Shown here piece after piece: positions 7,239-17,120 of a DNA stretch of 55,805 nucleotides. The DNA comes from Thermotogae bacterium (GTDB lineage: Bacteria; Hydrothermota; Hydrothermia; LBFQ01). The first letter of the stretch is position 1. Each line of letters opens with the position of its first letter. Under the pieces are notes generated by a model. It did not search any database. It saw only the letters and a program-made list of their open reading frames with translations, and was not told where the DNA came from. The stretch lies in the NCBI GenBank assembly GCA_013153965.1, contig JAADDJ010000014.1:1-55805 (forward strand), written 5' to 3'. Position numbers and translations under genes: made by a program.

Positions 7239-7792
7239 CTCTCAACCCTCGGCAGGCTTATACCCTTCTGACCCTGATACTTGCCCCTGCGGTCCGCGTA
7301 CGACGTGCGGGTTATCTCGTCGGCCTCCAAGAATATCAGCTGGGCTATACCCTCGTTGGCGTATATCTTGGCCGGGAGCGGTGTCGTGTTGCTTATCTCT
7401 ATGGTCAGGTAGCCCTCCCACTCGGGCTCAAGGGGAGTGACATTCACGATTATGCCGCATCGGGCGTACGTGCTCTTGCCGATGCATATGCCCAAGACGT
7501 TGCGGGGGATTCGGAAGTACTCAACGGACCTGGCCAGACAGAAGGAGTTGGGGGGGATGATGCAGTGGTCCCCACGATGATGCACGAAGGACCTGTCATC
7601 AAAATTCTTGGGGTCAACCACCACCGTATGCACGTTGGTGAATATGTAGAACTCGTCGGCCACCCGTATGTCGTATCCGTAGGAGGATAGGCCGAAGGAG
7701 ACCTTCCCCTCCCGCACCAGCTCCGGGACGAAGGGCTCTATCATACCGTACTCCTTGGCCATCCTCTCTATCCATCTGTCCGATTTGACCAT
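7235..7792 (-). CDS. dcd: dCTP deaminase
   Basis: Converts dCTP to dUTP for thymidylate synthesis. 185 residues from the ATG at 7792. The trimeric dUTPase-fold signatures are clear: [11 protein letters not shown] near residue 45, the substrate loop [28 protein letters not shown] around 110-137 with the catalytic Glu in the last block, and QLIFLEAD. The ATG at 7819 in the same frame lies upstream of the TAGAAT at 7800-7805 and would not be in the mRNA. Whether it is mono- or bifunctional (deaminase plus dUTPase) cannot be settled by eye. Followed by the biotinyl carrier with a 4-base overlap. Confidence 0.93.
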   Translation of the reverse strand: MVKSDRWIERMAKEYGMIEPFVPELVREGKVSFGLSSYGYDIRVADEFYIFTNVHTVVVDPKNFDDRSFVHHRGDHCIIPPNSFCLARSVEYFRIPRNVLGICIGKSTYARCGIIVNVTPLEPEWEGYLTIEISNTTPLPAKIYANEGIAQLIFLEADEITRTSYADRRGKYQGQKGISLPRVER

Positions 7793-7799
7793 GGAGGGC

Positions 7800-7805
7800 A
7801 TTCTA
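7800..7805 (-). promoter_or_regulatory. -10 element of dcd
   Basis: TAGAAT, seven bases (GCCCTCC) before the ATG at 7792. It decides the start over the in-frame ATG at 7819. Confidence 0.7.
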
Positions 7806-7827
7806 ATCCCGAAAGGCACCCTCGGGG

Positions 7828-8901
7828 TTATTCGCCAAAGAGGAACTCCCTGTAGAGGGCGGCCACCCTCTCCGGTGAGGCGTAGGAGAGTATTCCCCTC
7901 CTTATCTCCTCCGGATTGAAGTATCCGGAGCGGAGTTTGGAGAGCGCCTCGGATATGGCTTCGGCCAAGGCTTGGGGCGTCCTCTCCCTCACCGAAACCG
8001 AGTTGCCCTCATTCAGGAAATCCCGTGGGCCTCCCGAATCCGTCCATACGACGGGCCTACCGCAGGCCAAAGCCTCCGCCATGACCACGCCGAAGGTCTC
8101 GTAGGTGCTGGTACTGACCAGAACGTCGCCGCGCCCCATCAGTTGCAACACATCCTCCCTCGGAAGAGGACCGAGATACTCGCAGTTCGGGGGAAGGTCG
8201 CGCAGGAACTCCCGCGTGTATTTGGGATCCGAGGCCTCCCCCACGAAGATGAAGCGGAGGTCCGGCAGAAGACGGGCCGCCTCCTTCAGGAGGATGGGAT
8301 CCTTCACGGGGGTTATCCTGCCGATCCAAAGGACGGTTGAGGAATCGCCGGTGGGAGAGGGCAGATGGCAGGGACGAATGGGATTGGGAATCACGCCGTC
8401 GGCCTCCACGCCGAGACTCTCGCGCAGCTCCCGTGCCAGAAAGGTGCTGACGGTGAAAACTCTACGGGCGAGCCTATAGACTATCTTGGAGAGGAGGGCG
8501 TTGGCCCCCCTGGCGAAGAGGGACGAGTGCTCAACGACGGCGAATCTTTTGGGAAGGAGTGCGGAGGCTGCGAGGCCCGAAGGTAGGGCCATATGCACGA
8601 CCACCGCATCCGGACGGAAGCCGATGAGACCCCGGAGGAGGAGGAGGGCATGGAGAATCAGAGCCAACGGTAGGAATACGAGGCCCATCTTCGGTCTGTA
8701 GGGCATCAGGAAGGCCTCAACCTCCACCCCGTCCCAGACGTACCGGCGGAAACCGAACCTGTCGCCCCTTATGAGAGTCAGGACCTTAACGTCGGCGAAG
8801 GACTGGACGGCCTTCGCGTGGTCGTGAAAGAACGGGGTTATGTAGGGTTTCTCATCGTGGGGGTAGCTGTCGGTCAGGAAGAGGAGTCTCGGCCTCATCA
8901 C
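7828..8901 (-). CDS. Glycosyltransferase, GT4 family (GT-B fold)
   Basis: 357 residues. The N-terminal Rossmann half starts [26 protein letters not shown]; the C-terminal half has the nucleotide-sugar site [40 protein letters not shown] and SGGPRDFL, the retaining GT4 EX7E region. Donor and acceptor are unknown; a role in envelope polysaccharide is likely. GTG at 8901 lies seven bases after TAGAAT at 8909-8914; the ATG at 8898 is an equally possible start. The gene stands on its own promoter even though queG is only 11 bases upstream. The last gene of the window encodes a protein with the same EAMACG motif. Confidence 0.88.
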   Translation of the reverse strand: MMRPRLLFLTDSYPHDEKPYITPFFHDHAKAVQSFADVKVLTLIRGDRFGFRRYVWDGVEVEAFLMPYRPKMGLVFLPLALILHALLLLRGLIGFRPDAVVVHMALPSGLAASALLPKRFAVVEHSSLFARGANALLSKIVYRLARRVFTVSTFLARELRESLGVEADGVIPNPIRPCHLPSPTGDSSTVLWIGRITPVKDPILLKEAARLLPDLRFIFVGEASDPKYTREFLRDLPPNCEYLGPLPREDVLQLMGRGDVLVSTSTYETFGVVMAEALACGRPVVWTDSGGPRDFLNEGNSVSVRERTPQALAEAISEALSKLRSGYFNPEEIRRGILSYASPERVAALYREFLFGE

Positions 8902-8908
8902 CCCGCCG

Positions 8909-8914
8909 ATTCTA
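8909..8914 (-). promoter_or_regulatory. -10 element of the GT4 gene, overlapping the queG stop
   Basis: TAGAAT whose TAG (8912-8914) is the stop codon of queG. Seven bases to the GTG at 8901. Confidence 0.7.
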
Positions 8915-9835
8915 CGGCGGGTCCTTGAGGGCGGCCTTCACGTTGCGTCGCATACCCGCAAGCCCCGCCCGCATTACCGGAGTTCCGGCGAACCTCCTCC
9001 TAAATTCCTCCTCGTCCATCCGCAGGAAATCCCGCGGTGATATGTCCCTAAAGCGCTCCTCCTTGGCCCGAAGGTGGGGGTTGGCCAGAGAGGGGGAGCG
9101 GCCCGTCCAAGGGCACACGTCCGTGCATACGTCGCATCCGAAGATCCACCCGTGGGTATCCACGCCCGGAGGGAACTCCTCGCCCCGGTACTCCACCGTC
9201 CAGTAGGATATACAACGGTTCGCATCCACGCTCCTGTTCGGCAGGATGGCCCCCGTGGGGCAGGCCCGCACGCACCTGTCGCAGGTGCCGCATCTGTCGT
9301 AAGGGAAGGGCGAGTCGGGGATCAGGAGGAGGTCCGTGAGGACTCCACCGAGTAGGACGTTGGGGCCGAATTCGGGCGTGATGAGGAGGGAGCTCTTCCC
9401 TATCCATCCGAGACCAGCCCGCACCGCCAACTCCCTCTCCAGAATGGGAGCCGAGTCGGAGAAGATGCGGTACCTGCCTCCCAGATTCCTCTCGGCCCAG
9501 CGCACGAATTTGCGAAGCAGCCCCCGAAATACCCGATGGTAGTCCCGGCGGGTCGCATAGCGGCTTATGGGCAGGGAGGGATTCACCCGCCTCCTGCCGT
9601 ATCCGAGGGCCACAACGATGGCCGAAGCCGCTCCGGGTAGGAGTTTGTCGGGATCAAAGCGGAGTTCCAAGCTCTCGGCGAACCAGTCCATCCCCGCCGC
9701 CCTACCCTCCTCCACCCACCTGAGCACCCTCTCCCGGACGTCGGGCGAAGGAAAGTCCAAGAGGGAGGCTATACCGACGATATCAAACCCTAACCCGTAA
9801 AGGTGGCGCTTTATGAGGTCCTCCGGTCCCTTCAA
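8912..9835 (-). CDS. queG: Epoxyqueuosine reductase QueG
   Basis: Last step of queuosine synthesis: reduces epoxyqueuosine at position 34 of tRNAs with GUN anticodons, using cobalamin and two [4Fe-4S] clusters. 307 residues, slightly short for the family (about 350-380). The ferredoxin-like motifs CGTCDRCVRACP (about 186-197) and CDVCTDVCPW (about 235-244) carry the eight cluster cysteines; SDSAPILERELAVRAGLGWIGKSSLLI is the substrate and cobalamin region. The start is TTG at 9835, immediately after the clpC TAA, so it is read from the clpC operon by reinitiation. The HEAT-like C-terminal domain of longer QueG proteins is missing. Confidence 0.92.
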   Translation of the reverse strand: MKGPEDLIKRHLYGLGFDIVGIASLLDFPSPDVRERVLRWVEEGRAAGMDWFAESLELRFDPDKLLPGAASAIVVALGYGRRRVNPSLPISRYATRRDYHRVFRGLLRKFVRWAERNLGGRYRIFSDSAPILERELAVRAGLGWIGKSSLLITPEFGPNVLLGGVLTDLLLIPDSPFPYDRCGTCDRCVRACPTGAILPNRSVDANRCISYWTVEYRGEEFPPGVDTHGWIFGCDVCTDVCPWTGRSPSLANPHLRAKEERFRDISPRDFLRMDEEEFRRRFAGTPVMRAGLAGMRRNVKAALKDPP

Positions 9836-12361
9836 TTAGAGTGCGGCAAGCTCCCGCTTGGGCTTGAATACGGGCTCCCTCTTGTGCGGGTCAATGTCCG
9901 CCACCACCTCGTCCCCCTCCTTTATCTCCCCGGCTATCAGGAGCTCGGAGAGGGGCTCCTCTATGTACTTGCGTATCACCCGCCGCAGGGGTCTGGCCCC
10001 GTACTCGGGATTGTACCCCTCATCAACGAGGAACTCCTTGAAGCGGGGTGTGAGCTCCAAGGTGATGTGCTTCTCGCCGAGACGCTCCCGGAGGTCCCGT
10101 AGCATTATCTCCACTATCTTCAGCAGGTCCTCCCTCTCCAGAGGTCGGAAGATGATGATCTCGTCAAGACGGTTTATGAACTCGGGTGGCAGGGTGCGCT
10201 TTATCTCGGCCATGAGCAGGTCCCTCATCGTGGAGAAGTCGTACTCCCTCTGGGACGTATCCACGTCAAATCCCATCCTCCGGGCCTCCCTTATCCGCTT
10301 CACGCCTATGTTGCTGGTCATTATTATGATGGTGTTGCGGAAGGAGACCCTCCTGCCGAGGCCATCGGTCAGTATGCCGTCCTCCAAAACCTGCAGCAGG
10401 ACGTTCAGAACCTCTGGATGGGCCTTCTCTATCTCGTCCAAAAGGACGACGGAGTACGGGCGACGCTTGACGGCCTCCGTCAGCTGGCCCCCCTCCTCGT
10501 ATCCCACGTATCCCGGAGGGGCACCTATCAGGCGGGACACGCTGTGCCTTTCCATGTACTCGGACATATCTATGCGCACCAGGGCCTTCTCGCTCCCGAA
10601 CATGAACTCGGCCAGAGCCTTGGCCAACTCGGTCTTACCCACGCCGGTGGGACCCAAGAAGAGGAAGGAGCCTATGGGTCTGCGGGTGTCCTTTATGCCG
10701 GACCTCGCTCTCCTTATGGCCTTGGCCAGAGCCGATATGGCTTCGTCCTGACCCACCACCCTCTTGCGAAGCTCCTCCTCCAGATGCAGCAGACGGCGGG
10801 ACTCGTCGTACGTTATCTGGGATACGGGGATCCCCGTCCAGCGGGCGACGACACGGGCCACATCCTCATCCGTGACGGTGGGTCTGTTGCCGAGCTCCAG
10901 CTCCCTTAGCTGCTCCTTCAGCAGTCTCTCACGCTGCTCCAGATGCTCTATGGTCGTCCTCTGCCTCGTCGTGGATATCTCCTTCAGCTTGCGTATCTTC
11001 TCCAGCTCGCCCCGGAGAATGTTGATCTTGGATTGGACCTCGCTGTTGTGCTCGCGCAGCTTCACGGCCGCCCCGGCCTCATCCATGAGATCTATCGCCT
11101 TATCGGGAAGGTTGCGGTCCGTAATGTACTTGTCCGACAGCTTCACGGCCGCCTCTATGGCCTCGTCCGTGTATTTCACCCGGTGGAAATCCTCGTAGCG
11201 GGGACGCAGGTGTCGGAGTATCTCTATGGCCTCATCCACCGTGGGCGGCTCCACATACACGGGCTGGAAGCGGCGCTCCAAGGCCCCGTCATGCTCTATG
11301 TACTTCTTGTACTCATCAACGGTGGTGGCCCCGATTATCTGTATCTGCCCCCTCGCCAGAGCCGGCTTGAGGATGTTGGCCGCATCCAAAGCGCCCTCCG
11401 CCGCTCCGGCACCCACGAGGGTGTGCAGCTCGTCTATAAAGAGTATCACGTCGGGGGCGTTGGTCACCTCGTTGATTATGGCCTTTATCCGCTCCTCAAA
11501 CTGCCCCCTGTACTTCGTACCGGCGACCACTCCGGCGAGATCAAGGGCCACGATGCGCTTGTTCTTCAAACTCTCGGGAACCTCCCCCCTGACTATCCTC
11601 TGGGCCAAACCCTCAACTATGGCCGTCTTACCCACTCCGGGCTCTCCCAAGAGGACGGGGTTGTTCTTCTTGCGGCGCGATAGGATGTGTATCACCCTCT
11701 CTATCTCCCTCTCCCTTCCGACCACCGGGTCAAGCTTGCCCTCGCGGGCCAACTTGGTGAGGTCCACGGAGAACTGGTCCAGCGTGCGGGTGGTACTCCG
11801 CTGGTGGCGCCGGGATAGCCGCCGGCGGGAGGCTCCGGACGTGTCGTCCAAGGTGAAGCGGTGGGGGAATTCAAAGCCCGAGTAGGGGGATATGTTGTCG
11901 TCGTGGCGACCCATCTCCCGCAGACGCACTATCTCCTGACGGACCCACTCGGACGTTATGCCGAAGCGATTCCTGAGAACCTGCGACGGATAGGAGTTCC
12001 GCTCCTCAACTATGCCGAGGAGGATGTGCTCGGTACCCACCAGATTGCTCCTCATCCGGCGGGCCTCCTCCACAGCTATGTTCAGGACCCTCTTGGCCGT
12101 GGCCGACAGGGGTATCTCCTGCGGGAAGGTCCTCCTCTTGGGACCCTTGGTCAAACCCCTCTCAATCTCCTCCCGGAGCTCGTTGAGGTCAACGCCGAAG
12201 TTGGTCAGGATGGTGGAGGCCATACACTCCTTTATGCGGGTGATGGCGAGGAGCAGATGCTCGGCGCTCATGTAGTCGTGGTTGAAGTTCATGGCCTCCT
12301 GACGCGCCACCATTAGGAGGCGACGCGCCTTATCCGTGAAGCTGGGACTTCCCATGAACAT
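9836..12361 (-). CDS. clpC: ClpC-type AAA+ unfoldase
   Basis: ATP-dependent unfoldase that feeds substrates to ClpP or disaggregates proteins. 841 residues. Two N-terminal Clp repeats (about 7-75 and 80-150), first AAA+ module with Walker A GEPGVGKT at 239-246 and [12 protein letters not shown], a short middle coiled coil (about 445-490, the ClpC rather than ClpB length) and the second AAA+ module with GPTGVGKT at 570-577 and [10 protein letters not shown]. Start at 12361, three bases after the stop of the TPR gene; ATG at 12355 is an alternative. clpP is not in the window. Downstream, queG starts on the base after the stop codon. Confidence 0.95.
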   Translation of the reverse strand: MFMGSPSFTDKARRLLMVARQEAMNFNHDYMSAEHLLLAITRIKECMASTILTNFGVDLNELREEIERGLTKGPKRRTFPQEIPLSATAKRVLNIAVEEARRMRSNLVGTEHILLGIVEERNSYPSQVLRNRFGITSEWVRQEIVRLREMGRHDDNISPYSGFEFPHRFTLDDTSGASRRRLSRRHQRSTTRTLDQFSVDLTKLAREGKLDPVVGREREIERVIHILSRRKKNNPVLLGEPGVGKTAIVEGLAQRIVRGEVPESLKNKRIVALDLAGVVAGTKYRGQFEERIKAIINEVTNAPDVILFIDELHTLVGAGAAEGALDAANILKPALARGQIQIIGATTVDEYKKYIEHDGALERRFQPVYVEPPTVDEAIEILRHLRPRYEDFHRVKYTDEAIEAAVKLSDKYITDRNLPDKAIDLMDEAGAAVKLREHNSEVQSKINILRGELEKIRKLKEISTTRQRTTIEHLEQRERLLKEQLRELELGNRPTVTDEDVARVVARWTGIPVSQITYDESRRLLHLEEELRKRVVGQDEAISALAKAIRRARSGIKDTRRPIGSFLFLGPTGVGKTELAKALAEFMFGSEKALVRIDMSEYMERHSVSRLIGAPPGYVGYEEGGQLTEAVKRRPYSVVLLDEIEKAHPEVLNVLLQVLEDGILTDGLGRRVSFRNTIIIMTSNIGVKRIREARRMGFDVDTSQREYDFSTMRDLLMAEIKRTLPPEFINRLDEIIIFRPLEREDLLKIVEIMLRDLRERLGEKHITLELTPRFKEFLVDEGYNPEYGARPLRRVIRKYIEEPLSELLIAGEIKEGDEVVADIDPHKREPVFKPKRELAAL

Positions 12362-12364
12362 ACC

Positions 12365-12973
12365 TTATTTCACCCCCTTGAGAAGTTTCGCCCTCCTCAA
12401 AAGCGCCTCGGCGTCCTCCCTGTAGGGCGAATCGTAGTTCTCGGCCACATCCTTGAGGATGCCGTAGGCCTCATCGTACCTGCCCTCGTTGAGGAGGACC
12501 TGAGCCCTCCTCACCCTAAAGTAATCCTTGACCGTTATGTACTCGGTGGTACCCTCACCGTCCTTCAGCATCCTCACGCCGTCATCTACGCTTCCGGCGC
12601 TCATCTTGAAGGATGCGCCGTAGGAGTAGTACGCCCCCTTGAGGATGGGATTCTTCGCATCCTTGAGGAACTTCACGTAGCCGGCCGCGGACTTCTCCTT
12701 ACCCTGGAAGAGCTCGGCCAGCATCAGGTCAAGGGCTGCCATCCTGCCCCAGAAGGTCTTGGGGGAGGAGGATACGAGGGTCTTCAGGAGATTGAGGGCG
12801 TTGGGATCCCCCATCATCGCACGGATGTAGAGGACCTGAACATCCTGCTGCTTCTTCCTGTTCTGGTTGAGGTAGTATATCCCACCCCCGATGAGGAGGA
12901 GAAGGATGGCGGCACCCAAAATGACGTTGTCCCTGTTTTCCTTCACGTAGGCCAAAATCTTCTGCACGTCCAT
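12365..12973 (-). CDS. Membrane-anchored TPR protein (YfgM/TPR_21-like)
   Basis: 202 residues. A short cytoplasmic N-terminus, one transmembrane helix at about 17-35, and an extracytoplasmic helical region with TPR-like repeats, the last one at about 165-200 (NEGRYDEAYGILKDVAENY, then EDAEALLRRAKLL). YfgM-type proteins associate with the translocon or outer-membrane assembly factors; that role is inferred only from architecture. First gene of the clpC-queG operon, with TATAAT at 12982-12987 eight bases before the ATG. The linkage to clpC suggests a protein quality-control context, but may be fortuitous. Confidence 0.7.
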   Translation of the reverse strand: MDVQKILAYVKENRDNVILGAAILLLLIGGGIYYLNQNRKKQQDVQVLYIRAMMGDPNALNLLKTLVSSSPKTFWGRMAALDLMLAELFQGKEKSAAGYVKFLKDAKNPILKGAYYSYGASFKMSAGSVDDGVRMLKDGEGTTEYITVKDYFRVRRAQVLLNEGRYDEAYGILKDVAENYDSPYREDAEALLRRAKLLKGVK

Positions 12974-12981
12974 GAGATAGT

Positions 12982-12987
12982 ATTATA
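12982..12987 (-). promoter_or_regulatory. -10 element of the TPR-clpC-queG operon
   Basis: TATAAT with an eight-base gap (ACTATCTC) to the ATG at 12973. Confidence 0.75.
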
Positions 12988-13008
12988 CAGGAGGGGAAAG
13001 TCGGAACT

Positions 13009-14217
13009 CTAATCCCTCAACCTCACGAAGAGTAGGAGGGAGAGGGTCAGGGCGCCGACCGTCGCCAGCCCCAACCCAACGCCGAGGGCATCGGCCAAGA
13101 GCCCCAGCAGAGGAGCCAGAAGGGCCGCGTAGAGCGTCCTGACGCTGCTCTCAACGCTCAAGGCCGTGGCCAGCTCATCGTCGGGGACGGTCCCTGCTAT
13201 GTAGGAGAGGGTTATGGGACGACGCACGTTCTGGACCACGTACAGACCCACGAACATAACCACGGAGAGCCACACCAAAGACACATGGTGGAAGAGGCCC
13301 GCCAGTATGACGAAACCGCTCCCGAGGGCGTACGTGAAGTTTATGGCCACCGCCTCCCTACCCTTGAACATCCCCTTTATCCGATGGGCATTCTCGGAGG
13401 CGAAGGAGGTCGTAAGGTATATGAGCGCATAGACTGCTCCTATGAGGATGGCCGTCCTCCTATCGCCGCTCATATAGAGCAGAATCGGGAGGGAGAGGGC
13501 GAGACTCTTGAGTACGGGTTGCAGGTAATCCTTGGTTCCCCTGAACATACCCATGAAGAGGGAGGAGTTGAAGAGTACCCGTAGGTACCTGCCCTCACGG
13601 ATGAAACTCAGGAGGGACAGACCCCTCCGCCGCCCACGGACGACCTCGTCCAACTCCCGCGGATACGTGGCTAAATTGACGAGATTTATCAGGTAGGGGA
13701 TGGCGCTGACGGCGAATATCCACCTGTACGTCTCCGTGAAGAAGACCAGAGCAGCCGCCAGAAGCACGTTGATGGCCGAGCCCCTCTGCGACCACGCCCT
13801 CGTACCTCCGTAGTACTCCACCTTCAGGTGGGACCATCCCCTCCTCCGCAGGTGGGCCATTATGAGAGCCTTGTGAGTCCCGCTCCGCAGGGCGTCGCCG
13901 AGACCGTACAGGAACATGGCGACGGCGAAGGGCCAGAAGCCCGTCATGAACGTGAATACGGCGAAGGAGACGATATACACGACCATAGACAGGACCATGG
14001 TTATCCGCCGCCCCACCGTATCCGCCAATATCCCCGTCGGAACGTCCAGCAGATTGGTCGTGATCTCCCGGACGGCGTACAGTACGCCTATCTGGAAGAA
14101 GGACATACCCTGCTCACGGAAGAATAGGAGGAGGAAGGGCTCAAACAGGCGCAGATTCTTGAGGAAACCGTAGGCGGAGAACCGCCAGAACATCCTATCC
14201 TTCGTCCAACCTTCCAA
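13009..14217 (-). CDS. Major facilitator superfamily transporter
   Basis: 402 residues with about twelve hydrophobic segments. The loop between helices 2 and 3 carries the MFS signature [11 protein letters not shown] (about residues 63-73), preceded by DVPTG. The six-plus-six arrangement is separated by a basic central loop ([13 protein letters not shown]). Substrate unknown. The start is TTG at 14217, six bases after TAGAAT (14224-14229). Divergent from ispH across only 39 bases. Confidence 0.85.
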   Translation of the reverse strand: MEGWTKDRMFWRFSAYGFLKNLRLFEPFLLLFFREQGMSFFQIGVLYAVREITTNLLDVPTGILADTVGRRITMVLSMVVYIVSFAVFTFMTGFWPFAVAMFLYGLGDALRSGTHKALIMAHLRRRGWSHLKVEYYGGTRAWSQRGSAINVLLAAALVFFTETYRWIFAVSAIPYLINLVNLATYPRELDEVVRGRRRGLSLLSFIREGRYLRVLFNSSLFMGMFRGTKDYLQPVLKSLALSLPILLYMSGDRRTAILIGAVYALIYLTTSFASENAHRIKGMFKGREAVAINFTYALGSGFVILAGLFHHVSLVWLSVVMFVGLYVVQNVRRPITLSYIAGTVPDDELATALSVESSVRTLYAALLAPLLGLLADALGVGLGLATVGALTLSLLLFVRLRD

Positions 14218-14223
14218 GAGGAT

Positions 14224-14229
14224 ATTCTA
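14224..14229 (-). promoter_or_regulatory. -10 element of the MFS gene
   Basis: TAGAAT on the minus strand, gap ATCCTC of six bases to the TTG at 14217. It faces away from the ispH -10 only 14 bases further on. Confidence 0.65.
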
Positions 14230-14243
14230 AGTCCTCCCCACCG

Positions 14244-14249
14244 TAGAAT
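14244..14249 (+). promoter_or_regulatory. -10 element of ispH
   Basis: TAGAAT, seven bases (AGACCCC) before the GTG at 14257. Confidence 0.7.
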
Positions 14250-14256
14250 AGACCCC

Positions 14257-15186
14257 GTGGCCTTCAAAGTTCTTCTGGCTAAGCCGCGGGGGTTCTGCGC
14301 CGGTGTGGATAGGGCGATAACCATAGTGGAGAGGGTTTTGGAGAAGTTCGGACCCCCCGTCTATGTGAGGCACGCCATAGTGCATAACCGCCACGTGGTG
14401 GATAGCCTCCGCGCCAAGGGGGTCATATTCGTTGAGGACGTGAGGGAGATTCCCCCCGGCTCCATAGTGATATTCTCGGCCCACGGGGTATCGCCGGCGG
14501 TGATAGAGGAGGCTCGCCGCCGCAATCTACGGATGATAGACGCCACCTGCCCCCTCGTCCATAAGGTCCATAGGGAGGTGCGCCGATTCGCCTCGCAGGG
14601 CTACACCATCATCCTCATAGGCCACAGGGGACACGTGGAGGTGGAGGGTACGATGGGGGAGGCGCCGGATAGGGTTATACTCGTTGAGACGGTTGAAGAT
14701 GCCGAGCGGGTTCAGGTGCCGGACCCGAGTCGGGTGGCCCTCACGACCCAGACCACCCTCTCGGTTGATGACACCAGGGAGATCGTGGAGGTCCTAAAGC
14801 GTCGTTTCCCCAACATAGTCCTCCCGAAGGCCAACGACATATGCTACGCCACCCAGAATCGTCAGGATGCCGTGAAGCGCCTCGCCCAGTTGAGCGACGT
14901 GATACTGGTGATAGGTTCCAAGGAGAGCTCCAACTCCAACAGGCTGCGGGAGGTGGCCGAGAGGTACGGGGTTCCCTCCTACCTGGTAGAGGACGAGAAC
15001 GCCATAGATGAGAGTATGCTCGCCGGAGCGAGGGTGGTGGGCATAACGTCGGGAGCCTCAACCCCCGAGGTTCTGGTGAGCAGGGTCGTGGAGCGGCTCA
15101 GGGGGATGGGAGCCACGGAGGTTGAGGAGTTGGAGGGAGTGAGGGAGAACATCCGATTCGCCCTACCGAAAGAGCTTCAGGGATGA
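14257..15186 (+). CDS. ispH: 4-Hydroxy-3-methylbut-2-enyl diphosphate reductase (IspH)
   Basis: Final step of the MEP pathway: reduces HMBPP to IPP and DMAPP with a [4Fe-4S] cluster. 309 residues. The three cluster cysteines are in place: Cys14 in [10 protein letters not shown], Cys98 in [11 protein letters not shown], Cys196 in [12 protein letters not shown]; substrate residues [21 protein letters not shown] and [11 protein letters not shown] are intact. Start GTG at 14257, fixed by the -10. Its TGA overlaps the ATG of the lipid-kinase gene (ATGA, 15183-15186), so the two are coupled. The pair may supply polyprenol carriers for the many glycosyltransferases here, which is inference. Confidence 0.97.
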   Translation: MAFKVLLAKPRGFCAGVDRAITIVERVLEKFGPPVYVRHAIVHNRHVVDSLRAKGVIFVEDVREIPPGSIVIFSAHGVSPAVIEEARRRNLRMIDATCPLVHKVHREVRRFASQGYTIILIGHRGHVEVEGTMGEAPDRVILVETVEDAERVQVPDPSRVALTTQTTLSVDDTREIVEVLKRRFPNIVLPKANDICYATQNRQDAVKRLAQLSDVILVIGSKESSNSNRLREVAERYGVPSYLVEDENAIDESMLAGARVVGITSGASTPEVLVSRVVERLRGMGATEVEELEGVRENIRFALPKELQG

Positions 15187-16052
15187 AAGTTCAGGCTATA
15201 GTCAATCCCGTATCCCGCTCCGGAAAGAAGGTATTCAAGGCCTTCAAGCCCCTCCTAAAGGGCAAATTCGTCCTTGAGGAGACATTCACGGAGTACAGGG
15301 GCCACGCCACCGAGTTGGCGGCCGAGAGCGACGCCGAGCTGATATTCGTCTTCGGCGGGGATGGGACCCTCAACGAGGTCGTGAATGGACTGGTCCATAA
15401 CGTGCGATTCCCCCTCGTGGCCCCCACCTTCGGAGGGAGCGGATGCGACATAGCCCGGAGCTTAAAGATAGAGAAGAATCCGAAGAGGCGGGTGGAGGAG
15501 GTCATCCGCAAGATGGAGAGCGGAGGCTCCCACCGGGTATTCTTGAGCCGGGTGGATACGGCGGACGGGGGGAGATTCTTCATAGGCGTATCCGACGCCG
15601 GCTTCGGGGCGGAGGTGGCCCTGAGGTTTGACCGTTGGAGGCGGCTGGGGAGGATGGGATACGCCATAGCCGTCCTTGAGACCCTAAAAAACTTCAAGTC
15701 CCGAAAGGTACGATTCCGTGCGGACGACGACGTCTATTCCATGGACATCACAATGGTAGTGTTCGCCCGCACCCCCTACTTCGGCGGCGGCATGCTCATA
15801 TCCCCCAACTCCGACCCCGTATCCAGAGAGGCGAAGGTGATCCTCCTGAAGGATGTGGGCAAACTGCGATTCCTCGCCAACTTCCCCAAGGTCTATTCCG
15901 GAGAGCATCTGAAGATGGACGAGGTGGTGGAGCTGACGGTGAAGAACCTCTACATAGACAGCCCGGGGCTTCCCGTTGAGGCGGAGGGTGAATTCGTGGG
16001 ACGCACACCCGCCATATACACCATCACCGAGGCCTACGTCAATTTCGTCTAA
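15183..16052 (+). CDS. Diacylglycerol/lipid kinase family protein (YegS/BmrU type)
   Basis: 289 residues. Phosphorylates a lipid hydroxyl with ATP. The catalytic motif FGGDGT is at residues 57-62, preceded by [10 protein letters not shown] (7-16) and followed by [11 protein letters not shown], a variant of the usual GT-x-NDFAR block; [16 protein letters not shown] is the C-terminal lobe. The lipid substrate is unknown (diacylglycerol, undecaprenol or another). Coupled to ispH. Its TAA at 16050-16052 overlaps the stop codon of the opposite-strand gene by three bases within CTAA, so there is no space for a terminator. Confidence 0.88.
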   Translation: MKVQAIVNPVSRSGKKVFKAFKPLLKGKFVLEETFTEYRGHATELAAESDAELIFVFGGDGTLNEVVNGLVHNVRFPLVAPTFGGSGCDIARSLKIEKNPKRRVEEVIRKMESGGSHRVFLSRVDTADGGRFFIGVSDAGFGAEVALRFDRWRRLGRMGYAIAVLETLKNFKSRKVRFRADDDVYSMDITMVVFARTPYFGGGMLISPNSDPVSREAKVILLKDVGKLRFLANFPKVYSGEHLKMDEVVELTVKNLYIDSPGLPVEAEGEFVGRTPAIYTITEAYVNFV

Positions 16053-17071
16053 AGGACCTCCCGCAGAATCTCCAAGAGGGGCAGGACGAGCAGAAGATAG
16101 AAGAGGGGACGGGACCATCTACCGGGGGGACCGGCCCACCCCATGCGGTACATCTCAACCCAAGCCACGGCCATGGACAGGGTGGCGAAGAATCCCCAGC
16201 GGAAGTAGTCTATGCCGAGGAGGAACATCAGCAGGGGGGCGAGGGGGATGAGCCTGCACAGGATGGGCGCTCGCGAACTCGTCCAGAAGAGATACGCGTA
16301 GGCTCCCATGAGACCGAGGGTCGCGACGAAACCGAAGGCGAAGGTCTTCAGGGCATCCCCCGAGGAGGACAGGAAGGTTCCGTAGAAGTAGAGGGTGTTC
16401 TCAAGGGGGGAGCTCGTGAGCGGTATCAGAGCCTGCTCCGCCGAAAGTCCCCTCTCGGCCAGAATCCTCTCAAGGAGGGGGAGAATCTCCGGCCCCGGCG
16501 ATATGAGACGCAGAGCGACGAGCACGCCGACGCCGACGGCGACGTTCAGGGCCAACAGGCCGTACCTCCTTCGCAACAGCAGAACGGTGATGAGGGCCGG
16601 GAGGCCTAAGAGCAGGTACCCTTCATGTATGAGGATGGCCACAGCCGTGAAGCCGAAGCTCAACTTGGGCAGAAGTAGGGATGCCATGAGGAGCGAGGCC
16701 AAGAGTACGTCGGTCCTGCCCAGGTCATCCCCAAGGTGGAGACCCGTGAAGGGGGAGAGGACGAAGAGGATGAGGAATGGCACGAACAGAGGCCTATCCT
16801 TCACGCGCGCGGCGAACAGATAGAAGAGGGTAAAGAAGAGGATGACGGCGAGGGTGTATATGAGAAGGACGACCCCGCGGGTGGGTTCCACCCCCAGAAG
16901 GTGAAGGAGAGTTCCCACCAGCGCCCTCCTGAAGACACCGTACGAATAGCTCAGCACGTAGGGGACCATGTTCCAATCGCTGATGGGGGGCTCCCCCTTG
17001 AGCATATCAACACCGGCGGAGACGAGATAGAGCGATAGGGAGGCCGTCATGTAGGCCGTGAAGGTCCTCAA
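16049..17071 (-). CDS. Polytopic membrane protein, function unknown
   Basis: 340 residues with roughly nine to ten hydrophobic segments spread over the whole length. A conserved-looking SYGVFRRALVGTLL stands near residues 43-56, and HLGDDLGRTDVLLASLL around 112-128 looks like an acidic loop. The Arg-Arg-x-Leu-Val-Gly element and the helix count are compatible with GT-C-like or polysaccharide-polymerase-like membrane proteins, but I do not recognise a family. TTG at 17071 is six bases after TAGAAT (17078-17083). Divergent from murF, convergent with the lipid-kinase gene. Confidence 0.6.
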   Translation of the reverse strand: MRTFTAYMTASLSLYLVSAGVDMLKGEPPISDWNMVPYVLSYSYGVFRRALVGTLLHLLGVEPTRGVVLLIYTLAVILFFTLFYLFAARVKDRPLFVPFLILFVLSPFTGLHLGDDLGRTDVLLASLLMASLLLPKLSFGFTAVAILIHEGYLLLGLPALITVLLLRRRYGLLALNVAVGVGVLVALRLISPGPEILPLLERILAERGLSAEQALIPLTSSPLENTLYFYGTFLSSSGDALKTFAFGFVATLGLMGAYAYLFWTSSRAPILCRLIPLAPLLMFLLGIDYFRWGFFATLSMAVAWVEMYRMGWAGPPGRWSRPLFYLLLVLPLLEILREVL

Positions 17072-17077
17072 GGCGGG

Positions 17078-17083
17078 ATTCTA
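17078..17083 (-). promoter_or_regulatory. -10 element of the polytopic membrane-protein gene
   Basis: TAGAAT, gap CCCGCC, then the TTG start at 17071. Confidence 0.65.
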
Positions 17084-17105
17084 CGGCCAACACGAGGGTT
17101 ATCCG

Positions 17106-17111
17106 TAAAAT
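17106..17111 (+). promoter_or_regulatory. -10 element of murF
   Basis: TAAAAT with a nine-base gap to the ATG at 17121. Only 22 bases separate it from the divergent -10. Confidence 0.65.
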
Positions 17112-17120
17112 GACTACCTG

